Shown piece after piece: positions 41,844 through 52,152 of a stretch of DNA of 64,000 nucleotides. The stretch comes from Aneurinibacillus soli (GTDB taxonomy: Bacteria; Bacillota; Bacilli; Aneurinibacillales; Aneurinibacillaceae). The notes beneath the pieces are model-generated. The model did not search any database, had not been told where the DNA came from, and saw only the letters and a program-made list of their open reading frames with translations. Where the stretch lies: assembly GCF_002355375.1 (NCBI RefSeq), contig NZ_AP017312.1, forward strand, positions 1,567,001-1,631,000, written 5' to 3'. The stretch's first letter is position 1. Each line of letters begins with the position of its first letter. Made by a program: the position numbers and the translations under genes.

Positions 41844-43484
41844 ATGAACAACGTGCAAATCGAGTCGATCAAGCTTCCATTTGGACAAAACATCGTAAAT
41901 GATTACATAGATTATTATCCAAAAACCGCGGAGTTATATCCGTATCATCCGTATCAACAGGAAAGCTATGAGCGCCGCCTGCGCTGGCTTTCTGAACATC
42001 CACACGAAAACCGTGCTGCGCTTGTGGACGGGCTTCTAGATTGGAATACAAGGGTAGGCAACACACATGAGCGTGTGAGAGAGAATATAGAGGCGCTCAG
42101 CCATCCTGATACGTACACGGTCGTCACCGGACAGCAGGCGGGCGTTCTGACCGGGCCGCTGTATACGATTCACAAGGCGATTACTGCACTTCGGATTGCG
42201 GAGGAACAGCAGAGACGACTTGGCGTACGTGTCGTTCCCGTATTCTGGATTGCAGGGGAAGATCATGACTACGAGGAAGCGAATCATGTATATGTGCAGA
42301 CGAGAAGTGGAGAGGTTTGTAAGCAGCGTCTGGACTATGAAACAGAAGGGCGGACGTCTGTTACACATCTTTCGATTCCGCAGGATGTCTGGCAGGCGTA
42401 TATCGATGGATTTTTTGCCGAGCAGATCGAAACAGAATTTACAGGCGACCTAAAAGCGCACCTGCATACAATAGCTGGGGAATCAAAGACACTGACAGAT
42501 TTCTTTGCCCGGACGATTGCCTGGCTGTTCGGTGAGGCAGGGCTCATTCTGATTGATTCGGCGGCCCCGTTTGTCCGTGTGTTGGAACAGGATGGATTTG
42601 CCCAGGTCATTCGCCGAAACGAGGAATTGAATGAGGCGGTAGCGGTGCAGGGACAGAAGCTCACGGCACTTGGCTATCATCGCCAGGTGGAGACGGAGCG
42701 TTCCTCTGCCCAGTTTTTTCTGTATCGAAACGGGGAGCGCAGCGGTGTAGAACGGCTCGCAGATGGTACATTCCGCACGCGGGATGGTGTGGTGTATACG
42801 GAAGAAGAATTGCTCGCTCTGCTTATGAATGAGCCGGAATCGTTCAGTGCTAATGTGGTAACACGACCGCTTATGCAGGAATGGTTGCTGCCGGTGCTTG
42901 CGTTTGTCGGTGGGCCGGGGGAAGTCGCTTACTGGGGGCTGTATGCCCGCATGTTTGATGTATTCGGATTAGAGATGCCGCCGGTTGTGCCGCGTCTGTC
43001 GTTTAGCTTGCTGGAAGGTGCTGTACAGAAGAATATGCGCAAGTTTGAACTCAGCACGTACGATGTGTTGACGAAGCTTGCAGAGAAGCGGGATGCGTAC
43101 CTTGTAGCGCAAGATACGCTGCATCTGGATGAAAAATTCGCGGCAGTAAAGCGACAGATGAGGGCGCTTTATACGCCTCTTATCGAAGAAGCATCCGGAA
43201 TTGAGCAAGGATTACGTCCACTTGGCGAAAAAAATCTCGACAAAATTCTAGAGCAGGTCGACTTTTACGCCAAACGCAGTCAGTCAGCGTTCGTCAAAAA
43301 ACACGAATCGTCCCTGCGACAGTTCGACCGTATTCGTACAGCGGTGTTCCCGATGGACAAACCGCAGGAACGCGTTTACAATGTATTTGGTTATCTTAAT
43401 AAATATGGGATAGGGTGGTTCCGTGAATTCCGCTCGTATCCATACGATGTAACACCTGAACACCTCGCTGTACGCGTGGACTAA
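41844..43484 (+). CDS. bshC: Bacillithiol biosynthesis cysteine-adding enzyme BshC
   Basis: 546 residues; TVVTGQQAGVLTGPLYTIHKAITA, VPVFWIAGEDHDYEEANHVYV and VAYWGLYARMFDVFGLEMPP are strong BshC signatures, with a C-terminal coiled coil. It joins cysteine to GlcN-malate in the last step of bacillithiol synthesis, the low-molecular-weight thiol of Bacillales. Location just upstream of the division cluster is typical. GATGAGAGG precedes the ATG. Confidence 0.95.
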   Translation: MNNVQIESIKLPFGQNIVNDYIDYYPKTAELYPYHPYQQESYERRLRWLSEHPHENRAALVDGLLDWNTRVGNTHERVRENIEALSHPDTYTVVTGQQAGVLTGPLYTIHKAITALRIAEEQQRRLGVRVVPVFWIAGEDHDYEEANHVYVQTRSGEVCKQRLDYETEGRTSVTHLSIPQDVWQAYIDGFFAEQIETEFTGDLKAHLHTIAGESKTLTDFFARTIAWLFGEAGLILIDSAAPFVRVLEQDGFAQVIRRNEELNEAVAVQGQKLTALGYHRQVETERSSAQFFLYRNGERSGVERLADGTFRTRDGVVYTEEELLALLMNEPESFSANVVTRPLMQEWLLPVLAFVGGPGEVAYWGLYARMFDVFGLEMPPVVPRLSFSLLEGAVQKNMRKFELSTYDVLTKLAEKRDAYLVAQDTLHLDEKFAAVKRQMRALYTPLIEEASGIEQGLRPLGEKNLDKILEQVDFYAKRSQSAFVKKHESSLRQFDRIRTAVFPMDKPQERVYNVFGYLNKYGIGWFREFRSYPYDVTPEHLAVRVD

Positions 43485-43502
43485 GAACTAGGGGGATCTA
43501 CA

Positions 43503-44765
43503 ATGAACACAACGAATAAGAGTATTGTGCGCGATATGAGCCTTGCGCCAAACGGCCATCTGAAAATTGACTGGGTTAAAGAACATATGCCGGTATTAAA
43601 CCGCATTCGTGAGCAATTTGAGAAAGACCAGCCGTTCAAAGGATTGAAAGTGGCGATTTCCCTTCACCTTGAAGCAAAAACAGCTTACCTGGCGAAAGTG
43701 GTTCAGGCGGGTGGTGCAGAAGTTACAATTACAGGTAGTAACCCGCTCTCTACACAGGATGATGTAGCAGCAGCGCTCGTTGAAGACGGCATTACTGTAT
43801 TTGCCAAATACAATCCGGACCCGGTTGAGTACAAAGAGCATTTCATCAAAACGCTGGAAACAAAACCAGACCTGATCATTGACGATGGTGGCGATCTCGT
43901 AACAATTCTGCATGCCGAGCGTCCAGACTTGCTTCCGCAAGTGCGTGGCGGCTGCGAAGAGACAACAACAGGGGTAATCCGCAACCGTGCGCTGGAGAAA
44001 TCGGGTGAACTGAAATTCCCGATGATTGCTGTAAACGATGCGTTCTGCAAATATTTGTTTGACAATCGTTATGGTACAGGCCAGTCTGTATGGGATGGCA
44101 TTAACCGTACAACAAACCTCGTTGTAGCAGGCAAAACCGTTGTCGTAGTCGGTTACGGCTGGTGCGGACGCGGCGTGGCGCTGCGCGCAAAAGGTCTCGG
44201 TGCGAAAGTAATCGTAACGGAAATTGATGGCATTAAAGCGATTGAAGCGTATATGGACGGCTTTGAAGTGATGCCGATGATCGAAGCGGCGAAGCATGGT
44301 GACTACTTCGTAACCGTAACAGGTAACCGCGATGTTATTCGTGGTGAGCATATTGAAGTGATGAAAGATGGTGCAATTCTATCTAACGCAGGTCACTTCG
44401 ATGTGGAAATCAATAAGCCAGAACTAGAAGCACTGTCCACGTCTACTCGTGTCGTGCGCAAAGATATTGAAGAATATGTGATGAAAGACGGCCGCAAGAT
44501 CTACCTGCTTGCAGAAGGACGTCTCGTAAACCTCGCAGCAGGCGATGGACACCCGGCAGAAATCATGGATATGACATTCGCTTTGCAAGCAATCTCACTT
44601 GCCTATGTAAATGAGAAATATGAAGAAATCGGTGCACGTGTCCTTAACGTACCGTATGAGCTTGATGAGAAAGTAGCACGTCTGAAGCTGGAAGCACTAG
44701 ACCTTGGCGTAGATACACTCACAGAAGAACAGAAGTCATATCTTGACAGCTGGAAAGAAGAATAA
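43503..44765 (+). CDS. ahcY: Adenosylhomocysteinase
   Basis: 420-residue NAD-dependent enzyme that splits S-adenosylhomocysteine into adenosine and homocysteine. Seen are [33 protein letters not shown]-binding [18 protein letters not shown] and the [10 protein letters not shown] motif. It lacks the insert of plant and some bacterial enzymes. Many Bacilli use MtnN plus LuxS instead, so its presence is worth noting. It occupies the place where mraZ normally starts the dcw cluster. Confidence 0.96.
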   Translation: MNTTNKSIVRDMSLAPNGHLKIDWVKEHMPVLNRIREQFEKDQPFKGLKVAISLHLEAKTAYLAKVVQAGGAEVTITGSNPLSTQDDVAAALVEDGITVFAKYNPDPVEYKEHFIKTLETKPDLIIDDGGDLVTILHAERPDLLPQVRGGCEETTTGVIRNRALEKSGELKFPMIAVNDAFCKYLFDNRYGTGQSVWDGINRTTNLVVAGKTVVVVGYGWCGRGVALRAKGLGAKVIVTEIDGIKAIEAYMDGFEVMPMIEAAKHGDYFVTVTGNRDVIRGEHIEVMKDGAILSNAGHFDVEINKPELEALSTSTRVVRKDIEEYVMKDGRKIYLLAEGRLVNLAAGDGHPAEIMDMTFALQAISLAYVNEKYEEIGARVLNVPYELDEKVARLKLEALDLGVDTLTEEQKSYLDSWKEE

Positions 44766-44783
44766 AATAGGAATATAATCACG

Positions 44784-44822
44784 AATGTCGAACGGTCTTT
44801 AGACCTGTTCGACATTTTTTTT
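44784..44822 (+). terminator. Terminator after ahcY
   Basis: AATGTCGAAC (44784-44793) pairs with GTTCGACATT (44807-44816), with inner GGTCT/AGACC, followed by T8. Confidence 0.93.
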
Positions 44823-44908
44823 ACGTATTTAGTGGCAAATTAGTAAAAAAACTTATTTTTTTTATAGAAGGAAATCATTTTCTAAGCTAGAATTACGTAT
44901 GTGCATGA

Positions 44909-44936
44909 TTGCGTGGTATTTCGTACAGGCTAGAAT
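44909..44936 (+). promoter_or_regulatory. Candidate promoter of the dcw cluster
   Basis: TTGCGT (44909-44914), 16-base spacer, TAGAAT (44931-44936), about 60 bases before rsmH. It is the best candidate between the ahcY terminator and rsmH. Confidence 0.5.
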
Positions 44937-44994
44937 ACAGCAGTTATACAGCATGATTTTGATTTGGTTTTGAACCACGTTGGGAGGAAGCAGG

Positions 44995-45933
44995 ATGTTT
45001 CATCACATCACAGTGCTGCATGAAGAAGCAGTGGACGGGCTTAACATCAAACCGGGCGGTATTTATGTTGATTGCACGCTTGGGGGTGCGGGCCACAGTT
45101 CACTGATCGCGTCACGGTTGACAGAGGGGGCTAGGCTCATCTCGATTGACCAGGACGATACAGCACTCGCCGCTGCACGCGAGCGTCTTGCTCCGTATAT
45201 GGACCATGTTACACTCGTAAAAAGCAATTTTCGCCGCATTAAGCAAATCCTTCACGATTTACATATTACGCAGGTGGACGGCGTGTTATTTGACCTTGGT
45301 GTATCATCGCCGCAGCTTGATGAAGCCGAGCGCGGGTTTAGTTATAATGCAGAAGCAGCACTTGATATGCGCATGGACCAGCAGCAGGAGCTTACCGCTT
45401 ACACCATTGTGAACGAATGGGAAGAAAGCGAAATTGCGTCGATTATTTTCAAATACGGGGAAGAGAAGTTTGCCCGTCGCATTGCGCGGGAGATCTGCCT
45501 CGAGCGTGCCCGCAAGCCGATCGAGACGACCGAGGAGCTAGTCGAGCTGATTAAGCGAGGTATCCCGGCACCGGCTCGCCGCACAGGAGGACATCCGGCC
45601 AAGCGTACATTTCAGGCGATTCGAATCGCGGTAAACGACGAATTGAATGCGTTTAAGGAAGCACTCGAAGACAGTATTGAGATGCTAGCACCGGGTGGGC
45701 GGACAAGCGTGATCACCTTCCATTCACTTGAAGACCGGATTTGTAAGCAGACGTACCAGGAATACAGCAAAGGCTGCATCTGTCCACCAGGACTTCCGCA
45801 GTGTGCATGCGGACAGAAGCCCACGCTAAAAATTCTTACCCGCAAGCCCATTATTCCGACAGATGTCGAGCAGGAAGAGAATCGAAGGGCGCGTTCTGCC
45901 AAACTGCGAGTCGCCGAGAAGCTTGCCAAATAG
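44995..45933 (+). CDS. rsmH: 16S rRNA (cytosine1402-N4)-methyltransferase
   Basis: 312 residues (MraW). [21 protein letters not shown], the SAM motif [26 protein letters not shown] and the C-terminal [11 protein letters not shown] are all family marks. It methylates C1402 of 16S rRNA in the P site. GGGAGG lies 7 bases before ATG 44995; the in-frame TTG at 44980 has no site. First gene of the dcw cluster here. Confidence 0.96.
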   Translation: MFHHITVLHEEAVDGLNIKPGGIYVDCTLGGAGHSSLIASRLTEGARLISIDQDDTALAAARERLAPYMDHVTLVKSNFRRIKQILHDLHITQVDGVLFDLGVSSPQLDEAERGFSYNAEAALDMRMDQQQELTAYTIVNEWEESEIASIIFKYGEEKFARRIAREICLERARKPIETTEELVELIKRGIPAPARRTGGHPAKRTFQAIRIAVNDELNAFKEALEDSIEMLAPGGRTSVITFHSLEDRICKQTYQEYSKGCICPPGLPQCACGQKPTLKILTRKPIIPTDVEQEENRRARSAKLRVAEKLAK

Positions 45934-45951
45934 AAACGGAGGAGAGGAAAC

Positions 45952-46329
45952 GTGCGACCTTATAATCAGGGGAATCTCGCAACAAAGATTCGGCATGAAG
46001 CCGAAAAAACAGCCCAGAAGAAACGAGTTACAACCGTTCGCTACGGAATTAGCGGCGCAGAGAAATTAATTTATTTCTTTACTGTTGTTGCTCTTGTTAT
46101 GGTGTCCTCGTTTTTAGTTGCCCGTTATGCGGAAATCTCTCACTACAATTACGAGACAATTTCATTGAAGGGCGATATCAAAAAGCTGAACGAACAGAAC
46201 GCCGAAATGAGTGCAAAAATTGATGAATTGAGCAAGCCGGAACGCATTCGTACGATTGCCGAAAAAATGGGGCTTACCCGGCAGGATGATACGGTACGTG
46301 TGTTTAACGGTGGCAAGGCGGCGAATTAG
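45952..46329 (+). CDS. ftsL: Cell division protein FtsL
   Basis: 125-residue bitopic protein: basic cytoplasmic N-terminus, one transmembrane helix (LIYFFTVVALVMVSSFLVA, about 39-57), and an extracytoplasmic leucine-zipper-like coil (SLKGDIKKLNEQNAEMSAKI). It forms the FtsL-DivIC-DivIB complex of the divisome. GTG start with GGAGGAGAGG. Position between rsmH and pbpB supports the call, since sequence conservation is low. Confidence 0.9.
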   Translation: MRPYNQGNLATKIRHEAEKTAQKKRVTTVRYGISGAEKLIYFFTVVALVMVSSFLVARYAEISHYNYETISLKGDIKKLNEQNAEMSAKIDELSKPERIRTIAEKMGLTRQDDTVRVFNGGKAAN

Positions 46330-46343
46330 GAGGATAGGCGCAC

Positions 46344-48542
46344 ATGAAGATTCAGGATAAAATCAAATGGCGCACATACTTATTAGGAGGGCTGTTTACG
46401 GTCCTCCTTTTTGTGATTATCGGGCGAATGTTCTGGCTGCAAAACATAGGAAGCGCAGAACTTCTGGTAAAAGCGCGGAAGACATGGGAGAAAAGCAATG
46501 TGATTAACCCGAAGCGCGGTGAGATCATTGATCGCAATGGTCAGCAGCTTGCATACACGGGTAAAGCGTATACCGTTATCGCCCGGATCGCGCCATATGA
46601 AAATGACAAAAAAAACAAAGACTATGTACAGGATAAGCAAGAAACAGCAGCTAAACTAGCACCGATCCTGGGGATGACATCCTCAGATATTCTGTCCAAG
46701 TTGGATAAAAAGGCGGAACAGGTGGAGCTTCGTCCGGGTGGATGGAAGATTCCGAAAGAAAAAGCCGACCAGATCAAGGCACTGAAGTTGCCCGGCATCT
46801 CGCTGTATGAAGAAACGCGGCGCTACTACCCGTACGGAGTGTTTGCTTCGAGTGTGCTCGGGTATACGAATCTCGATGGTCAGGCACAGATGGGAATCGA
46901 GCTGTCTCAAGATGAGCAGCTGCGTGGTGAGAAAGGTAGCTTTACGTTCAAGAAAGATGGTAGAGGCAATCAGCTGCCAGACGGGCTTGAATCGTACAAA
47001 CCAGCTATTGATGGCAACCAGATTACCTTAACGCTTGATCACAGCATTCAATCGTACATAGAGGATGCACTAAACCAGGCAGCATCTCAGTACAAAATGA
47101 AAGGGATCGCTGCGATTGTAGCGGATCCAAATACCGGGGAGATTCTTGGGATGGGCAGCCGACCATCCTTTAATCCGAACGCACCCGTTGGCATCGAAAA
47201 TTACCGTAATCTGATGGTTGGAACAAACTTCGAACCGGGCTCCACGTTTAAGATTGCGACACTCGCTGCAGCGATTGAAGAAGGAGTATTCAATCCAAAT
47301 GAGCTGTACATGTCTGGTACGTATAACAAGATCAAAGGCAGCAAAGAAATTCGCGATCATAATGGCGGACAGGGCTGGGGCATGATTTCTTTTAAAGAAG
47401 GGGTCAAGCATTCTAGTAACGTAGCTTTTGTTATTTTGGGATATGAACGACTTAAGCAGGAGAGGTTATTTAACTACTTGCAAAAATTTGGATTTGGAGA
47501 AAAAACCGGAATTGATCTGCCGGGTGAAGAACGCGGGCTTTTTAATGTAAATCGCCACTATTATGCCCGTGATATTGCGTCCATCTCATTCGGACAAGGG
47601 GTCGGCGTAACGGCCATTCAACAGGTAGCCGCTGTGGGAGCGGTTGCTAATGGTGGCAAACTGATGAAGCCGTATGTCATTAAAGAAATTCGTGATTCGA
47701 AAACAGGTGCCATTGTTGTCCAGAAAAAGCCGCAGATGGTGCGTCGTGTTGTATCAGAAAACACAGCCAGCCAGGTGCGTGACCTGCTAGATGCGGTCGT
47801 AAATGAAAAAAACGGAACAGGACAGCCGTTCGCTCTTCCGGGCTATCATGTAGCCGGGAAAACCGGTACTGCGCAGGTGTCGCGTAACGGCCGCTATGTA
47901 CCGGGTAAATACATTAATTCATTCATCGGCTTTGCTCCGAAGGATAATCCGAAGCTTTTGATTTATGTACTTGTAGACGAACCGGACATCGAAACTCCAT
48001 CTGCAGGCGGTAAAATCATTGCCGCTCCTGTATTCAAATCGATTATGGAACGCAGCTTGCAGTATATGAAATTGTCACCGGATAAGACAGCGCCTGTTGT
48101 GACGGTGCAAGATGAAACAGCAATCATGCCGCAGCTTGTCGGTACGTCGGTTAGTCAAGGAAAGGGAGTGGCGACACAGGCCGGGCTAAAAGTGGAAATG
48201 CTCGGAAACGGTGCTAAAGTTGTGGCACAGTATCCGGAAGCTTCCGCTGAGCTAACAAAAGGTTCAATCGTATACGCGCTAACAACCAAGACAGGTGTCA
48301 GTCTGCCCAATCTAACCGGGAAAACGCTGCGTGACGTAATGGAGATCGGTACTTTACTGAATCTGAATGTGACCGGTGTAACGGGTGAAGGATACGTCAC
48401 ATCGCAGAGCATTCCACCGGGAACGGTCGTGAAGCCGGGAGATAAGCTCGCTGTGACCCTGACGCCAAAATCATCCGTGCCTCCTGTTGTGCCGGAGACA
48501 GAGAAAAAAGCAGGTGCAAAAGACAAGTCAACTGCGAACTAA
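46344..48542 (+). CDS. pbpB: Penicillin-binding protein 2B (division transpeptidase)
   Basis: 732 residues: N-terminal transmembrane anchor (TYLLGGLFTVLLFVIIGRMF), PBP dimer domain, transpeptidase domain with active-site Ser300 in GSTFKI, SSN (HSSNVAF) and KTGTAQ near 506, then two C-terminal PASTA domains (about 585-705). It cross-links septal peptidoglycan. It is 14 bases after ftsL and followed by its paralogue spoVD. Confidence 0.95.
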   Translation: MKIQDKIKWRTYLLGGLFTVLLFVIIGRMFWLQNIGSAELLVKARKTWEKSNVINPKRGEIIDRNGQQLAYTGKAYTVIARIAPYENDKKNKDYVQDKQETAAKLAPILGMTSSDILSKLDKKAEQVELRPGGWKIPKEKADQIKALKLPGISLYEETRRYYPYGVFASSVLGYTNLDGQAQMGIELSQDEQLRGEKGSFTFKKDGRGNQLPDGLESYKPAIDGNQITLTLDHSIQSYIEDALNQAASQYKMKGIAAIVADPNTGEILGMGSRPSFNPNAPVGIENYRNLMVGTNFEPGSTFKIATLAAAIEEGVFNPNELYMSGTYNKIKGSKEIRDHNGGQGWGMISFKEGVKHSSNVAFVILGYERLKQERLFNYLQKFGFGEKTGIDLPGEERGLFNVNRHYYARDIASISFGQGVGVTAIQQVAAVGAVANGGKLMKPYVIKEIRDSKTGAIVVQKKPQMVRRVVSENTASQVRDLLDAVVNEKNGTGQPFALPGYHVAGKTGTAQVSRNGRYVPGKYINSFIGFAPKDNPKLLIYVLVDEPDIETPSAGGKIIAAPVFKSIMERSLQYMKLSPDKTAPVVTVQDETAIMPQLVGTSVSQGKGVATQAGLKVEMLGNGAKVVAQYPEASAELTKGSIVYALTTKTGVSLPNLTGKTLRDVMEIGTLLNLNVTGVTGEGYVTSQSIPPGTVVKPGDKLAVTLTPKSSVPPVVPETEKKAGAKDKSTAN

Positions 48543-48642
48543 AGGAAAGCCTGTTCTATCTCTTTCCTTCATCGAATAGGGTTATGGTGAGACCGTAGAC
48601 TGCTCCCGGACTGCCGGGACTATTCGTGAGGAGGAGAAAGCG

Positions 48643-50556
48643 TTGCGTGTATCTGGAGTAACGGTTCGCCGCCGTATATTCATTTCACTTGTGATCGGGT
48701 TCTTCTTATTTTTGCTGCTCATTACACGCCTTGGGTATGTGCAGATCTGGAAGGGAAACTGGCTGATGGGAGAAGCGCAAAATTTGTGGAGCCGGGATAT
48801 TCCGTTTGAAGCGAAGCGAGGACGAATTCTCGACCGCAATGGTGAGGTGTTGGCGTATAACATTAGTGTCCCTTCTTTGATGGCGATTCCGGTTCAGATT
48901 AAGGATAAAGAAGGAACGGCGCGAAAGCTTGCGCCGCTCTTAAAACAGGATGAAAAAGTCATTCTAAAGGCGATCAGCAAGCGTACGTCTATGAACCGCA
49001 TTCCAGGAGGACGGCGTATTGAGCCGGAAGTAGCCAAGCAGGTGCAGGCACTTAATCTCCCGGGCATTCATGTGACGGAAGATAGCCAGCGCTATTATCC
49101 GCATGGTAAGCTAGCTGCTCATATTCTCGGCTTTACCGGGGTAGACAATCAGGGGCTGACTGGAATTGAGCGGGTATACAACAAGCAGCTGAGTGGAGAG
49201 GATGGGAGTATTTCTTATTATTCAAACGTGAAAGGCGAGCCGATGCCAGGGCAGTCCGACACGTTTACTCCGCCAAAAGACGGACAGGATTTATATTTAA
49301 CGATTGATGCTAACATCCAGGCGATTATTGAGCGGGAGCTGGATCAGGCGATGACCGTATACCAGCCGGATGATGCCATTGCCATTGCGTTTTCTCCGAA
49401 AACAGGAGAAGTGCTTGGGATGGCCAGCCGACCGGACTTCGATCCGGGCAATTACAAGCAGTATCCGGTTGAAACATACAACCGCAATCTGCCGATCTGG
49501 AAGACATACGAGCCAGGTTCCACATTCAAAATCATCACACTGGCGTCAGCACTTGAAGATAAAAAAGTGAATCTTGATAAAGATACGTTCAACGATCCGG
49601 GTTCGATCAAAGTAGCGGGTGCGACACTGCGCTGCTGGAAGCGGGGCGGGCATGGGCATCAAACATTCCTTGAGGGAGTCGAGAATTCCTGCAACCCGGG
49701 GTTCGTTCTGCTTGGCCAGCGCTTGGGCAAGGAGCGTTTATTCCACTACATCAAAGAGTTCGGATTTGGAAAACGGACGGGCATTGACCTGCTCGGAGAG
49801 GAGAATGGGGTACTTTTCTCGCTGAACCGTGTTGGCCCGGTGGAGCTTGCGACGACAGCATTCGGGCAAGGGGTATCGGTGACACCGATTCAGCAGGTAC
49901 AGGCGGTAGGAGCAGCTGTTAATGGCGGTAAGCTCATGAAGCCGTATCTCGCCAAAGAGTGGCATGATCCGAGGACAGGAAAGCCGCTGTCTGTGAACGC
50001 TCCTAAGATGGTCCGCCAGGTTATCTCCCCGGAAACATCAGCGGAAGTGCGGCGTGCATTAGAAAGCGTAGTAGCGAACGGAACGGGTCGCAATGCTTAT
50101 ATTGATGGCTATCGGGTCGGAGGCAAGACCGGTACAGCGCAGATTGTCGAGAACGGTGTATACTCCAAAAGCAAACATATCGTATCGTTCATCGGGTTTG
50201 CTCCGGCGGATGATCCGCAAATTGTTGTGTACACCGCGATTAACAATCCGAAGGGAATTCAGTTCGGCGGTGTAGTTGCTGCACCAATCGTGCGTAACAT
50301 TATGGATTCGACATTACGCTATATGAAAGTGCCACCGCGCACGAACCAGATGGAGAAAAAATATCAGTACCCCGACAAAAAAATTATCGAGGTACCGAAT
50401 CTTATCGGGATGAAACGCGATGAGATCAAACAGGCGTACTATGGATTTCCGCTTGATATCGCAGGCGGTGGTCAGAGTGTTTCCTATCAGTCACCGCAGC
50501 CGGGTGCACGTTTGGAAGAGGGTGCAACAATTCGTGTGTATCTGGGTGACAAATAG
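48643..50556 (+). CDS. spoVD: Sporulation-specific penicillin-binding protein SpoVD
   Basis: 637 residues; single N-terminal transmembrane segment (IFISLVIGFFLFLLLITRLGY), dimer domain, transpeptidase domain with GSTFKI near 293, NSCNPGF and KTGTAQ, and one C-terminal PASTA domain (about 575-637). SpoVD makes spore cortex peptidoglycan with SpoVE. TTG start with GAGGAGGAG. Two cysteines lie in the transpeptidase domain (ATLRCWKRG and NSCNPG); in B. subtilis SpoVD such a pair is reduced by StoA. Confidence 0.93.
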   Translation: MRVSGVTVRRRIFISLVIGFFLFLLLITRLGYVQIWKGNWLMGEAQNLWSRDIPFEAKRGRILDRNGEVLAYNISVPSLMAIPVQIKDKEGTARKLAPLLKQDEKVILKAISKRTSMNRIPGGRRIEPEVAKQVQALNLPGIHVTEDSQRYYPHGKLAAHILGFTGVDNQGLTGIERVYNKQLSGEDGSISYYSNVKGEPMPGQSDTFTPPKDGQDLYLTIDANIQAIIERELDQAMTVYQPDDAIAIAFSPKTGEVLGMASRPDFDPGNYKQYPVETYNRNLPIWKTYEPGSTFKIITLASALEDKKVNLDKDTFNDPGSIKVAGATLRCWKRGGHGHQTFLEGVENSCNPGFVLLGQRLGKERLFHYIKEFGFGKRTGIDLLGEENGVLFSLNRVGPVELATTAFGQGVSVTPIQQVQAVGAAVNGGKLMKPYLAKEWHDPRTGKPLSVNAPKMVRQVISPETSAEVRRALESVVANGTGRNAYIDGYRVGGKTGTAQIVENGVYSKSKHIVSFIGFAPADDPQIVVYTAINNPKGIQFGGVVAAPIVRNIMDSTLRYMKVPPRTNQMEKKYQYPDKKIIEVPNLIGMKRDEIKQAYYGFPLDIAGGGQSVSYQSPQPGARLEEGATIRVYLGDK

Positions 50557-50640
50557 AACAAAGACCATTAAAATAGATGCGGGTATGAATTCATCAAGGA
50601 AAGCGGAACACTCGCTGAACAAGAAAGAAGGAGAAAGAAC

Positions 50641-52122
50641 ATGCAGGCAGACGACCTACTGGCCGCGCTCACATTGTGGCGCTCGGCAGGGGAAGTATCC
50701 ATGGAGATTACAGGGATTGAAATTGATTCACGCCGGGTGAAGCCGGGAGACTTGTTCGTATGTCTTCCGGGTTTTACTGTGGACGGACATGATTTTGCAG
50801 CGAAAGCGGTGGCGAATGGAGCGGTAGCGGTACTCGCACAGCGTCCGCTTGCTGTTTCGGTTCCGGTTATATACGTGCCGGACACGAAGCGGGCGCTTGC
50901 GGTGCTCGCTGATCGTTTTTACGGGCAACCGTCTCATGCGCTGCGCGTGATCGGCGTCACCGGAACGAACGGTAAAACGACGACGACGAGTTTGATTGAG
51001 CGTATTCTGACAGAAGCGGGACATCGGTGTGGTCTAATCGGCACAATTGAGATGCGGCTTGGCGACGACGTGCGTGAAGTGAAAAACACGACGCCAGAAG
51101 TGCTTGAGCTGCACCGGGCATTCCGCTGGATGAAAGACGGAGGTGCGGACTATGCGGCGATTGAAGTATCGTCTCATGCACTTGACATGGGGCGGGTGCG
51201 CGGTGTGCGGTTCGTTACGGGTGTCTTCACGAACTTGACACAGGATCACCTCGATTATCATAAAACAATGGAGAACTATCAGCAGGCGAAAGGACTGCTT
51301 TTCTCCCAACTGGGCAATGAATATGGAGACGGACAGATGAAGCATGCCGTGCTGAATGTAGATGATCCGGCAAGTGCTGAATTTGCCCGTATGACACCCG
51401 CTCAGGTTATTACATACGGCATTCACAGTGAGGCAGACGTACGGGCACGTGATATTCATATTACCGCACATGGCACAAAGCTTGTTGTGGATACATGGAA
51501 AGGCAGTCTCGATTTGACGCTGAAGCTTATCGGGAATTTTAATGTGTATAACGTGCTTGCTGCAACTGCTGCCTGCCTCGTAGAAGGAATTACGCTTGCG
51601 CAGTTGAAGGCGACGCTTGAACGTGTGGAAGGCGTGCGCGGACGGTTTGAGCCAGTTGTGGCAGGTCAGCCGTTTTCCGTTATTGTCGATTATGCGCATA
51701 CACCGGATAGTCTGGAGAATGTGCTCAAAACGATTCGTGGATTTGCGGAAGGCCATATTTATTGTCTTGTCGGATGTGGCGGTGATCGTGACCGAACGAA
51801 GCGGCCAATTATGGCACGCATTGCAGCACAATATGCCGATATGGTCGTGATTACATCGGATAATCCGCGCTCAGAAGACCCGAAACAAATTATCGACGAT
51901 ATGATTGCTGGACTGGATGAAGCAGGAGTACGTGAAGAAACGTACATGACCATCATGGATCGTCGGGATGCCATTCGTGAGGCGATCAAGCGTGCACAGC
52001 CAGGGGATGTGGTGCTGATCGCGGGCAAAGGACATGAAACCTATCAGATTATTGGCGATCAAACGATTCATTTCGATGATAAAGAAGAGGCCTATCAAGC
52101 CATACTAGATAAAGAAAAATAG
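50641..52122 (+). CDS. murE: UDP-MurNAc-tripeptide synthetase (meso-diaminopimelate adding)
   Basis: 493-residue Mur ligase. ATP loop GVTGTNGKTTTT near residue 107, conserved NLTQDHLDYH, YAHTPDS, and the specificity motif DNPR (TSDNPRSEDP, near 408) that marks meso-DAP enzymes. GAAGGAGAAAG precedes the ATG. Confidence 0.96.
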   Translation: MQADDLLAALTLWRSAGEVSMEITGIEIDSRRVKPGDLFVCLPGFTVDGHDFAAKAVANGAVAVLAQRPLAVSVPVIYVPDTKRALAVLADRFYGQPSHALRVIGVTGTNGKTTTTSLIERILTEAGHRCGLIGTIEMRLGDDVREVKNTTPEVLELHRAFRWMKDGGADYAAIEVSSHALDMGRVRGVRFVTGVFTNLTQDHLDYHKTMENYQQAKGLLFSQLGNEYGDGQMKHAVLNVDDPASAEFARMTPAQVITYGIHSEADVRARDIHITAHGTKLVVDTWKGSLDLTLKLIGNFNVYNVLAATAACLVEGITLAQLKATLERVEGVRGRFEPVVAGQPFSVIVDYAHTPDSLENVLKTIRGFAEGHIYCLVGCGGDRDRTKRPIMARIAAQYADMVVITSDNPRSEDPKQIIDDMIAGLDEAGVREETYMTIMDRRDAIREAIKRAQPGDVVLIAGKGHETYQIIGDQTIHFDDKEEAYQAILDKEK

Positions 52123-52152
52123 GATGAGGAGAAAAAGAAAGGAGGATGCGGA

